Assembly (NCBI GenBank): GCA_017628165.1
Contig: JAGBZQ010000014.1
Location: 1 to 16,509, forward strand
Reading direction: 5' to 3'
From: Kiritimatiellia bacterium
GTDB lineage: Bacteria; Verrucomicrobiota; Kiritimatiellia; RFP12; UBA1067
Length of the DNA stretch: 16,509 nucleotides
Of this stretch, positions 7,643-14,007 are shown piece by piece. Below the pieces are notes generated by a model, which saw only the letters and a program-made list of their open reading frames with translations, did not search any database and had not been told where the DNA came from. How positions within the stretch are numbered: the stretch's first letter is position 1; every line of letters starts with the position of its first letter. The translations under genes and the position numbers were made by a program.

Positions 7643-7905
7643 AAGAAAGGCGGAGTGAAATGCAATTGCTTGAAATTGAAAGAGAACTCGAGAGCGAGGG
7701 CGCCGAGGCGGCGCTTCAGCGGTATGACGCAATCCTTGCGCAGCTTGACGAGCGCATTTCAGAGGCGATGCAAGGAGGGCTTCCGCCTGATGAATATGCT
7801 CGTGTGGCGGCGCTCAAGGAAGCGAACCTTTTGGCTCGAAAAATCATGAGGCTTTCCGTCCGTGAAGGGCGGGTGAAAAAACAAGAGGCGCTAAGCGCCA
7901 ACTGA
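7630..7905 (+). CDS. YscE/CdsE-like needle co-chaperone
   Basis: A 91-residue helical protein from the ATG at 7630, or 81 residues from the ATG at 7660, which has a closer GGAG. It is Glu/Ala-rich and probably two antiparallel helices around GGLPPDEY. The second half aligns by eye with YscE, where a helix, an MxRGG turn, a Tyr and another helix occur in the same order. YscE pairs with TPR-like YscG to hold monomeric needle subunits in the cytoplasm. The order here, D-E-F-G, is that of Yersinia virC and of the Chlamydia cdsD-E-F-G locus. Small helical proteins are easy to misassign, so position carries much of the weight. Confidence 0.65.
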   Translation: MATIEERRSEMQLLEIERELESEGAEAALQRYDAILAQLDERISEAMQGGLPPDEYARVAALKEANLLARKIMRLSVREGRVKKQEALSAN

Positions 7906-7917
7906 AAGGAGGCAAAT

Positions 7918-8220
7918 ATGGCAGCAACACCGCAGCGGCTCGATCCCGTAGATGGGCTCGACACATACCGCAACTGGGGCGAGAGAGGATCCAACATCCA
8001 CGTGGACCATGTTTATGTGGCGCTTATCAACGCCGCGAGAACAATGGAGGACCGTCTCAAGACTTCGCTCGAAAATTATGAGGAGCATCCCGATGTGCAG
8101 GCGAACCTCCAGCAGTTGCAATACGATCTGCAAAGCTGGAATCTTGCGCTTACCACGATGACGAATATTCAAAAGAACATGGCGGATGCATTAAAGTCCG
8201 TCGCGTCGAATTTCCGCTGA
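7918..8220 (+). CDS. sctF: T3SS needle protein SctF
   Basis: A 100-residue protein that polymerises into the extracellular needle. Two helices flank the PxxP-like turn at EEHPDVQANLQQLQ (about 55-68), where YscF has KPDNPALLADLQ. The conserved Trp follows at about 73, as in YscF (NKW). A C-terminal helix, IQKNMADALKSVASNF, ends the chain. It is slightly longer than YscF (87), mainly at the N-terminus, which is polar and likely flexible. A perfect AAAGGAGG at 7905-7912 suits a protein needed in high copy. Its stop shares one base with the next ATG (TGATG), linking it to the YscG-like chaperone. Confidence 0.9.
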   Translation: MAATPQRLDPVDGLDTYRNWGERGSNIHVDHVYVALINAARTMEDRLKTSLENYEEHPDVQANLQQLQYDLQSWNLALTTMTNIQKNMADALKSVASNFR

Positions 8221-8615
8221 TGTTTGACATCAATAGTTCTGAGGCGCGTCTCCTGCTGGAGGTTGCGCTAATGGCGACGGATTCGGGGCGCTTTTCTTCG
8301 GCCGCGAAAATTTTGGCGGCTCTTGGAGCGTTCAGGCCTTCGCACGCCTCTCTTACAGTGGCAAATGTGATGCTAATGCTGAGCATGGGCGATATAAAGG
8401 AAGCGGTGGAGTATATCGACCGCGAAGCGTTGCCTGCCAATCCAGGCTCGGCGATGCTTATGACATTCAAGGCAATGGCGCTTCTCAGAAGTGGACGCGA
8501 CGCCGATGCGCTTTCTATTCTTGAGGAGACGTCAAAGTCCGCCACTGACGAGGCGGCGGCAAAAATGGCAAAGGATCTAATCAATGACAGATACGATGCT
8601 TTTGGCTGCGGTTGA
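8220..8615 (+). CDS. YscG/CdsG-like TPR needle chaperone
   Basis: A 131-residue alpha-helical protein with tetratricopeptide-like repeats: EVALMATDSGRFSSAAKILAAL (about 14-35), then one around residues 45-65, then AMALLRSGRDADALSILEE (about 83-101). YscG binds the C-terminal helix of the needle subunit together with YscE and prevents polymerisation in the cytosol. Direct coupling to sctF (TGATG) and the D-E-F-G order match. The C-terminal ten residues overlap the start of sctI in another frame. Confidence 0.72.
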   Translation: MFDINSSEARLLLEVALMATDSGRFSSAAKILAALGAFRPSHASLTVANVMLMLSMGDIKEAVEYIDREALPANPGSAMLMTFKAMALLRSGRDADALSILEETSKSATDEAAAKMAKDLINDRYDAFGCG

Positions 8616-8961
8616 GTCCGCAAAGCCTGCAGCGGCGCTCTCCATGGCAAATGGGGTAGCGGCAGCAGAAGACCCGGAGGCTGTCATGCGCTTTGCAAGA
8701 GCACTCAATGGGGCGTGCGGCGAAGAGCCGCCGTTTCTCGGAAGACTTGCGCACGCATGGAGCGATGCGTATGGGAATCATCAAGGGATTATCCATCGCA
8801 TGAAGGCACTCTCTGAACTTGGGCAGATGAGTTCGCCAAGTCTCGCTCAACTTACAGAGCTGCAGTACGAAGTCCACAATCTTGCGTTTCAGCAGGAAGT
8901 TGTGGCCAAGGTGGCAGACAAGATTTCGCAGGGGATTCAGACTCTTGTGAAAAACCAATAG
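8584..8961 (+). CDS. sctI: T3SS inner rod protein SctI
   Basis: A 125-residue protein. The C-terminal helix, LQYEVHNLAFQQEVVAKVADKISQGIQTLVKNQ (in part), fits the YscI/PrgJ/MxiI pattern of a hydrophobic amphipathic helix ending in G-I-x-T-L-x-x-x-Q. The N-terminal half is Ala-rich. SctI forms the short rod linking the export channel to the needle and takes part in substrate switching. It starts at an ATG with AAGGAT 7 nt upstream, 32 nt inside the YscG-like gene. No YscH homologue lies between G and I, unlike Yersinia. Confidence 0.85.
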   Translation: MTDTMLLAAVESAKPAAALSMANGVAAAEDPEAVMRFARALNGACGEEPPFLGRLAHAWSDAYGNHQGIIHRMKALSELGQMSSPSLAQLTELQYEVHNLAFQQEVVAKVADKISQGIQTLVKNQ

Positions 8962-8984
8962 CACAAACCGAAAGGAGGTCTCAA

Positions 8985-9566
8985 ATGAAAAGTCCGGCAT
9001 TTCTCTTTTTTGCGTTTCTCTTCATGGGGTGTGAGCGTGATGTCACGCTCCACTCCCGCCTTGAGGAGCGGCAGGCGAATCTCGTAATGGCGGCTCTTCT
9101 CGACGAAGGGATAGGGTGCATCAAGAAAGAGGGCGACGAGGGCACGTGGAATGTTCTCATCAAGGAGAAAGATTTCGCAGCCGCGGCAAATCTTCTTGAG
9201 CAGAGGGGGCTTCCGAGAAAAAGTTATCAAGGAATTGCCGAGGCGTTTAAAAAAACGGGAATGGTCTCCTCTCCGTCGGAAGAGCGGATACGTTTCATGG
9301 ACGCCCTTTCGCAGGATCTTGCCAGGACCATCTCGACGATCGACGGAGTTCTTGACGCACGTGTCCACGTGGTTCTTCCGGACAACGATCCCTTCGCCAA
9401 GAAATCGCTTCCTTCAAGTGCGTCTGTGGCGATCCGCACTCGCTGGAACTGCGATCTTTCCGACATGGTCCCCGCAATAAAAAATCTCGTGAAGAATTCC
9501 ATAGAGGGTTTGCAGCATGAGAAGATAGCCGTGACGCTTTTCAGGGATGCAGCACCGGAGAAATGA
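8985..9566 (+). CDS. sctJ: T3SS inner-ring lipoprotein SctJ, lacking the usual C-terminal membrane helix
   Basis: A 193-residue YscJ/FliF-family protein of the inner MS-like ring. A hydrophobic signal ends in the lipobox LFMGC, so Cys15 would be lipidated. The first ring domain, including LHSRLEERQANLVMAALLDEGI (partial), and the second, starting at EERIRFMDALSQDLARTISTIDGVLDARVHVVLP, are complete and highly typical. Yersinia YscJ (about 244 residues) continues into a periplasmic tail and a C-terminal membrane helix, whereas this protein stops at LFRDAAPEK right after the second domain. The next gene starts at once, so a hidden frameshifted tail is unlikely. AAAGGAGG at 8971-8978 fixes the start. 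Confidence 0.92.
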   Translation: MKSPAFLFFAFLFMGCERDVTLHSRLEERQANLVMAALLDEGIGCIKKEGDEGTWNVLIKEKDFAAAANLLEQRGLPRKSYQGIAEAFKKTGMVSSPSEERIRFMDALSQDLARTISTIDGVLDARVHVVLPDNDPFAKKSLPSSASVAIRTRWNCDLSDMVPAIKNLVKNSIEGLQHEKIAVTLFRDAAPEK

Positions 9567-9567
9567 C

Positions 9568-9912
9568 ATGAGAGAAGTAGAGCGTCAGTTTATTCTTACG
9601 GCGGCGTGGTTGTTTCTAAGGCATGGCTGCGCTTCGCGGGCTCGCATGCTGATAGAGGCGCTTGTCGAGGACGATCCGCGCGACGGTGTTTCCGCCGCGG
9701 CATTCTCCGAGATGCTTCTGGAGGAAGGCCGCGCCGAGGATGCTCTTGCTGTTTTGAGGTCTGCCGATTTCCCGCGCAAGATGGCGCGCGTTGAGGCGAT
9801 TCTCGAGGCGCGTTCGCTTGTGATGTCGGGCAGGTCCGGCGAGAGTGAACGCAGATGGAAGCGATATGTCGATTCGCTTAAAGGAGGCAGACGCACATGG
9901 ATATCACAATAG
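9568..9912 (+). CDS. sctY: YscY-like (SctY) chaperone of SctX
   Basis: A 114-residue TPR-like protein, the same length as Yersinia YscY. The N-terminus MREVERQFILTAAWLFLRHG aligns by eye with the YscY opening (RQQEFLLLNGWLQLQCG), and the next helix RARMLIEALVEDDP matches RACILLDALLTLNP. The C-terminal helix SERRWKRYVDSL resembles its HAYQHYLEL end. YscY binds YscX, and both are needed for export in Ysc systems. In Yersinia it lies between yscX and yscV; here it sits between sctJ and sctK, about 5 kb from sctX. The ATG is 1 nt past the sctJ stop with GGAG 9 nt upstream, and the 3' end overlaps sctK by 16 nt. A second YscG-type chaperone is the alternative. Confidence 0.68.
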   Translation: MREVERQFILTAAWLFLRHGCASRARMLIEALVEDDPRDGVSAAAFSEMLLEEGRAEDALAVLRSADFPRKMARVEAILEARSLVMSGRSGESERRWKRYVDSLKGGRRTWISQ

Positions 9913-10334
9913 AGACCGCACGCGCTCTCGTGGCTGACGCTAAACTCTGGCCACGCATAAGGGCGTATCTTGCAGAAGGAGGAAAGTATATGGAGTTCCC
10001 TCCGAACGATCCGTCTCGTCTCAGGCTTCTTAATGCGTCTGAGCGAGTTCTATTGGACGAGTGGATTGACGCGATTGTCCTTGAGGGCGAGTGGCGCAGG
10101 ACTGTTGATGCGGCAAAGGTCCGAAAGCTTCGCGCGGAATATCCTTCCGCATATCCGGCCGTTTTCAGGTATGCACTCTACTTCAAGCGGATACGCGGGC
10201 ATTTGGATTCGATTGCCGCCGAATCGGCAAAAGAGGGTGTTAAGCCTTGTAAAACGGGAAAGATCGATTTCGGCACGGTCCTTTTCCTTTTAAAACTGAA
10301 ATTTCCGGAGGTGTATGCGCTATGCTGCTCATGA
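9897..10334 (+). CDS. sctK: SctK-like sorting platform protein
   Basis: A 145-residue protein placed between the J/Y pair and sctL, the position of YscK in Yersinia. SctK connects the cytosolic sorting platform pods (SctQ, SctL) to the SctD ring. Sequence support is weak: a helical ARLRLLNASERVLLDEWIDAIVLEGEWRR-like region (in part, about 45-65) sits where YscK has its ELLLCRLGLVLHGEAIRRC helix. It is shorter than YscK (about 209). It starts at ATG 16 nt inside the sctY gene, with AAGGAGG at 9881-9887. The call relies mainly on gene order, and function by homology needs profile comparison. Confidence 0.55.
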   Translation: MDITIETARALVADAKLWPRIRAYLAEGGKYMEFPPNDPSRLRLLNASERVLLDEWIDAIVLEGEWRRTVDAAKVRKLRAEYPSAYPAVFRYALYFKRIRGHLDSIAAESAKEGVKPCKTGKIDFGTVLFLLKLKFPEVYALCCS

Positions 10335-10915
10335 ATAGGGATGCTCTCGCATTAGCGCCCGAAAGGCGAGTGGTCAAGGCGGCCGAAGTCGCCGCGCTTG
10401 TTGACGCGGCGGCCATTCTTGCGGCCGCGGAGAAAGAGGCCGCACGGATTGTGGGCTTGGCGAGTGAGGCTTTTGACGAAGAGCGTCAAAGAGGGTACGC
10501 GAAGGGCCTTGCCGATGCTGAGAAAGAATCGGGCCGTTTCATCGCGAGCATGGAGAATCAGATGTGCACGCTTGTGATGGAAGCCCTCAGAGAGTGCATC
10601 GGCGAAATCGGGGAAGAGCGGATAGTAGTTGAGATCGTTAAAAAAGCGCTTAAGGCCCTTATCCGTAATCAGCATGAGGTTTCTGTTCGCCTTGCGCCAG
10701 ACAAGGTGGAAGCCGTAAAAGGGCATTTGGGTGAAATCCTCCGCGAACATCCTACGCTGATGGAAGTGGATTTCGAAGCTGATGCGCGGCTTTCCGGAGC
10801 CGCCTGCATAGCAGAGACGACTTCCGGAATGGTGGATGCTTCTGCGGAGGCTCAGCTTGGCGCATTGGAGAAATCAATTCGCGACGCCATGCGCCAAGGC
10901 CGCGCCGTAGCATAG
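10322..10915 (+). CDS. sctL: T3SS ATPase stator SctL (YscL/FliH family)
   Basis: A 197-residue protein that dimerises, binds the ATPase SctN and links it to SctQ. The N-terminal Ala-rich helix (about 20-60) has the KEAARIVGLASEAFDEERQRGYAKG pattern (in part) with the GxxxG-type GYAKGLADAEKE (58-69) typical of the family. A coiled region follows, and the C-terminal domain (about 100-197) is a V-ATPase E-subunit-like fold, as in YscL. GGAGG lies 10 nt before the ATG, and the gene overlaps the sctK stop by 13 nt. It is the last gene of the operon. The partner ATPase is not in the window. Confidence 0.85.
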   Translation: MLLMNRDALALAPERRVVKAAEVAALVDAAAILAAAEKEAARIVGLASEAFDEERQRGYAKGLADAEKESGRFIASMENQMCTLVMEALRECIGEIGEERIVVEIVKKALKALIRNQHEVSVRLAPDKVEAVKGHLGEILREHPTLMEVDFEADARLSGAACIAETTSGMVDASAEAQLGALEKSIRDAMRQGRAVA

Positions 10916-10934
10916 GAGCGAGTGCCCCAGTGCC

Positions 10935-10957
10935 GGCGCGGCGCTTATTGCCGCGCC
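10935..10957. terminator. Hairpin between convergent sctL and nfnB
   Basis: A perfect eight-pair GC-rich stem, GGCGCGGC with GCCGCGCC, encloses a 7-nt loop GCTTATT. It fills the 42-nt gap between the T3SS operon and the convergent gene, whose stop begins on the next base. No T-run follows on either strand, so it may act as a bidirectional pause or RNA-end protector rather than a classical terminator. Confidence 0.5.
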
Positions 10958-12376
10958 TCAACCTTTGAGGTAGGCGTTGATGCCAGCTGCGGCACGGCGG
11001 CCTTCACCCATCGCGAGGATCACCGTTGCGGCGCCGAGGACGATGTCTCCGCCAGCGAAGACGCCAGGGATAGAAGTCATGTTCGTCTCTGGGTTTACGA
11101 CGATATTGCCGCGTTTATCGATCTCAAGACCTTCCGTGGTGGAAGGGATGAGAGGATTTGATGCGTTGCCAACCGCCACGACCACGGTATCGACATCAAG
11201 GGTGAATTCGCTACCGGGAATTTCCACCGGGCTTCTTCTGCCGGATTTGTCGGCCTCACCGAGCTCGTATTTCAAACATTCGATCGCAGTGACCACACCT
11301 TCATCGTTGCCGATGATGCGCTTGGCATTCTGGAGCGTGAGAAATTCTACGCCCTCTTCCTTGGCATGGTGGACTTCCTCCTTGCGAGCAGGCATTTCGT
11401 TTTCGCTGCGGCGGTAGATGAGGTAGACTTTCTCCGCGCCGAGCCGGAGGGCCATGCGGCTTGCATCCATCGCCACATTTCCGCCGCCGAGCACGGCAAC
11501 TTTTTTGCCGTGCCAGTAGGGCGTGTCGTGGTTCTTTTCGTCGTAGGCTTTCATCAAATTGGCGCGCGTCAGGTATTCGTTGGCGCTGAATACGCCTACG
11601 AGGTTTTCTCCCTCTATGCCCATGAATTTGGGAAGCCCAGCCCCTGATCCAACGAATACAGCGTCAAAACCGTCCTTCTCCAAGAAGTCCTTGAGCTTGC
11701 GTGTGCGGCCGACCACATAATTCAGCTCAAGCTTGACGCCGAGAGCCTTGAGGGAATCGATTTCGTTCTGGACGATTGCCTTGGGAAGGCGGAACTCTGG
11801 AATGCCGTAGACGAGAACGCCGCCCGCCTTATGGAAGGCTTCAAACATAGTGACATCATGGCCGGCGCGTGCACAGTCCGCCGCGCAGGTGATAGATGCG
11901 GGACCCGATCCGATGACGGCAATCTTGCGACCCGTAGGTTTGACAGGGGAAGCGGCGGCGCATACAGAACTTTTCGAACGTGCGAGGTCAGCGCAGAAGC
12001 GCTCCACGCGGCCAATCGCCACGGCTTTGTCTATGTCGCCGAGCACCTTGCCCATCGTGCAGAATTTCTGACACTGCTTTTCCTGCGGGCAGACGCGGCC
12101 GCATACCGCAGGCAAAAGCGAAGTTTCGCGGATTATTGCGATAGCCCCTTCAAAATCGCCTTCAGAAGCCTTGGCGAGGAAGCCGGGGATGTTGATCGCC
12201 ACGGGGCAGCCCTTCATGCAGGGCTTTGTGGGGCACTGCATGCAGCGCGACGCTTCCGTTTTCGCCATTTCGGCGGTGTAGCCGAGCGCCACTTCGTTCA
12301 TGTTGCGGGCTCGTACCTTAACCTCCTGCTCAGGCATAGCCTGCGGCGGTATGGCCATTCTTTCTTTAGCGGTCAT
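10958..12376 (-). CDS. nfnB: NfnB / GltA-type NADPH oxidoreductase subunit (gltD-like)
   Basis: A 472-residue flavoprotein of the glutamate synthase small-subunit family. Two N-terminal [4Fe-4S] cluster motifs are complete: cysteines 45, 48, 53, 57 and 92, 96, 102, 106. The FAD-binding GSGPA is at 156-160, and the NADP-binding LGGGNVAMD is near 295. Alone the family is often labelled homotetrameric GltA or sulfide dehydrogenase alpha. Immediately downstream of an NfnA-type gene, it is best read as the large subunit of NADH-dependent reduced ferredoxin:NADP+ oxidoreductase, a flavin-based electron-bifurcating enzyme. It starts one base after the nfnA stop, with AAAGGGA before the ATG. Confidence 0.88.
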   Translation of the reverse strand: MTAKERMAIPPQAMPEQEVKVRARNMNEVALGYTAEMAKTEASRCMQCPTKPCMKGCPVAINIPGFLAKASEGDFEGAIAIIRETSLLPAVCGRVCPQEKQCQKFCTMGKVLGDIDKAVAIGRVERFCADLARSKSSVCAAASPVKPTGRKIAVIGSGPASITCAADCARAGHDVTMFEAFHKAGGVLVYGIPEFRLPKAIVQNEIDSLKALGVKLELNYVVGRTRKLKDFLEKDGFDAVFVGSGAGLPKFMGIEGENLVGVFSANEYLTRANLMKAYDEKNHDTPYWHGKKVAVLGGGNVAMDASRMALRLGAEKVYLIYRRSENEMPARKEEVHHAKEEGVEFLTLQNAKRIIGNDEGVVTAIECLKYELGEADKSGRRSPVEIPGSEFTLDVDTVVVAVGNASNPLIPSTTEGLEIDKRGNIVVNPETNMTSIPGVFAGGDIVLGAATVILAMGEGRRAAAGINAYLKG

Positions 12377-12377
12377 T

Positions 12378-13232
12378 TCAAATCCCTTTATACAGATTGC
12401 AAGTGTGCTCGTGCGCAGCCCTTTCCTGGGGCTTGTACGCGTTCATGCGGCGCATCATAAGATCCCAGTCCACGAGGTGGCCGTCGAATTCGGGGCCGTC
12501 AACGCAAACAAACTTTGTTTCTCCGCCGACGGATACGCGGCAACCGCCGCACATTCCCGTGCCATCGATCATGACGGTGTTGAGTGAGACTGTGGTCTTG
12601 ACAGCGAACGGCTTGGTGGTAAGCGAGCAGAATTTCATCATTACGGGCGGGCCGATGGCGATGACTTCATCGACCGAGCCTTTTTCGCAAAGCTCTTTGA
12701 GAGGCTCTGTCACAAGCCCCTTGCGGCCGGAACTGCCGTCATCTGTCATGAGGATAAGGTTTTCGCCGGCGATGAGGCGCATTTCATCTTCCATTACGAA
12801 AAGATCCTTGGTGCGTGCACCCATGATGATGGTGACATCGTTGCCTGCAGCCTTGAGGGCCTGGGCAATCGGGTGCATGGGGGCTACTCCAATGCCGCCG
12901 CCGACGCAGACTACGCGCCCGGGCTTGGTGCCGTCTTCGCCGCGGATTTCTGTGGGCTTGCCCAATGGGCCGAGAACGGAGGGCAGGAAATCACCCGCGT
13001 TCATGCGCGAGAGTTTCAGCGTGGTGGCTCCAACGGACTGGAAGATGATTGAGATGGTGCCGCGCTCTTTGTCTGCATCGGCAATCGTAAGAGGGATGCG
13101 CTCGCCAGCCTCTTCATCGACCATAAGAATGATAAACTGCCCCGCTTTGCGCTCGGCGGCAATAAGGGGTGCTTCAATGGTCATCCCGAAAACGTTTTCG
13201 GAAAGTTGTCTTTTCTCCAGAATTTTGTTCAT
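12378..13232 (-). CDS. nfnA: NfnA / ferredoxin-NAD(P) reductase subunit (SudB-like)
   Basis: A 284-residue FAD/NAD-binding reductase of the dihydroorotate dehydrogenase electron-transfer (PyrK-like) type. The flavin-binding segment with PLTI is near residue 47, and the nucleotide loop GGGIGVAPMHPI starts at 111. Near the C-terminus the putative [2Fe-2S] ligands are D223, C228, C231 and C243, the Asp plus three Cys set known for NfnA. With NfnB it would couple NADH and reduced ferredoxin to NADP+ reduction, or the reverse, supplying NADPH in anaerobes. The start is supported by a promoter whose -10 ends 10 nt upstream; no Shine-Dalgarno is seen. It lies 39 nt after rex on the same strand. Confidence 0.88.
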   Translation of the reverse strand: MNKILEKRQLSENVFGMTIEAPLIAAERKAGQFIILMVDEEAGERIPLTIADADKERGTISIIFQSVGATTLKLSRMNAGDFLPSVLGPLGKPTEIRGEDGTKPGRVVCVGGGIGVAPMHPIAQALKAAGNDVTIIMGARTKDLFVMEDEMRLIAGENLILMTDDGSSGRKGLVTEPLKELCEKGSVDEVIAIGPPVMMKFCSLTTKPFAVKTTVSLNTVMIDGTGMCGGCRVSVGGETKFVCVDGPEFDGHLVDWDLMMRRMNAYKPQERAAHEHTCNLYKGI

Positions 13233-13236
13233 ATAG

Positions 13237-13251
13237 TAAAATATTTTATCA
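13237..13251 (-). promoter_or_regulatory. Extended -10 promoter of nfnAB with an overlapping AT palindrome
   Basis: On the minus strand TGATAAAAT (13251-13243) is a TG-N plus TAAAAT element, ten bases before the nfnA ATG. Overlapping it is a perfect 12-bp palindrome, TAAAATATTTTA (13237-13248), suitably placed for a repressor. It does not match the usual Rex operator TTGTTAA-N4-TTAACAA. Confidence 0.5.
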
Positions 13252-13271
13252 TATTTCCAGCGGCCGTTGGG

Positions 13272-13916
13272 TTATGATTTGGAATAATTTATGGAATGCG
13301 ACAAGACTGCGAGCGATTGCGCCAGATCTACGTTTTGGACAGTGACACTCTTGGGAGTTGAGAGCTGAATGGGGGCAAAGTTCCAGATGGCCTCTACGCC
13401 TGCAGCCACCAGCTGGTCGCAGCATTCCTGAGCATGGATGGCAGGAACGGTTATGATGCCGATTTTTATTTTAAAACGCTTGATTATCGCGGAAAGCTCC
13501 TCCATCGGACGTACTTTTACACCATGGACGTGCTGGGCGATGATAGCGGGATTGGAGTCGAAGGCGGTGGCGATGGAAAGGTTTTGCTCTTCAAATCCGT
13601 TGTAGCCGAGCAGGGCACGCCCGAGCGAACCTATTCCGACGATGGCAGCTTCCGTGGGGATGTCCCATCCGAGGGCGTGGCTGATCGCTTCGCAAAGCTC
13701 TCCTGCCGGATAACCGCGGCGGGGCTTGCCGGGGATGCCGACCATAGCCAGATCCTTGCGTGAGAGAACGGGATCAAATCCGAGCTCTTCGGCAAGAACC
13801 GCGCTTGAGATGTAGAATTCTCCGCCGGCGACCTTCGCTTTGATCGCCCTCAGATAGATGGGGTAACGGCGAATCGTCGGCAAAGGAATTTGACTTTGCC
13901 TGTTTTTATCTTTCAT
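13272..13916 (-). CDS. rex: Redox-sensing transcriptional repressor Rex
   Basis: A 214-residue regulator that binds DNA when NAD+ is high and releases it when NADH rises, controlling fermentation and hydrogen genes in anaerobes. An N-terminal winged helix (residues 12-75) has the typical PLPTIRRYPIYLRAI start, ISSAVLAEELG, and RKDLAMVGIPGKPRRGY (in part). The C-terminal Rossmann domain has VGIGSLGRAL (93-102), then AFDSNP and the NFAPIQL segment. It is immediately upstream of nfnAB, whose product sets NADH, ferredoxin and NADPH balance. The ATG at 13916 is 8 nt after a TATAAT box with no ribosome site, so the mRNA is probably leaderless. Confidence 0.95.
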   Translation of the reverse strand: MKDKNRQSQIPLPTIRRYPIYLRAIKAKVAGGEFYISSAVLAEELGFDPVLSRKDLAMVGIPGKPRRGYPAGELCEAISHALGWDIPTEAAIVGIGSLGRALLGYNGFEEQNLSIATAFDSNPAIIAQHVHGVKVRPMEELSAIIKRFKIKIGIITVPAIHAQECCDQLVAAGVEAIWNFAPIQLSTPKSVTVQNVDLAQSLAVLSHSINYSKS

Positions 13917-13924
13917 AAACGAGT

Positions 13925-13933
13925 ATTATACCA
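13925..13933 (-). promoter_or_regulatory. Extended -10 promoter of rex, probably leaderless
   Basis: On the minus strand this is TGGTATAAT, preceded by TT, with TATAAT at 13930-13925. Eight bases separate it from the rex ATG. No -35 match is visible at the usual distance. Confidence 0.65.
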
Positions 13934-13989
13934 AATTGTTCTGCCGAGAAGGGTGTCTTACTTGGAGTGATTCGTTCGCCGTATTTTTT

Positions 13990-13998
13990 TGGTATACT
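13990..13998 (+). promoter_or_regulatory. Extended -10 promoter of cysS, probably leaderless
   Basis: TGGTATACT follows a run of T, and the -10 is at 13993-13998. The first ATG is nine bases later at 14008 with no Shine-Dalgarno between. It shares TTTGGTATACT with the NifU-like promoter at 475-485. Confidence 0.65.
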
Positions 13999-14007
13999 AC
14001 TGTAACT

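Noticed and set aside
11831..12460. 209-codon plus-strand frame antisense to nfnB
   Set aside because: Shadow of nfnB, with Arg/Ala/His-rich composition and no motif.
12397..13236. 279-codon plus-strand frame antisense to nfnA
   Set aside because: Long only because of the codon bias of nfnA on the other strand; no domain, Ser/Pro-rich translation, no ribosome site.
13917..14007. Rex operator between rex and cysS
   Set aside because: No TTGTTAA/TTAACAA or TTGTGA-type palindrome could be found in this gap.
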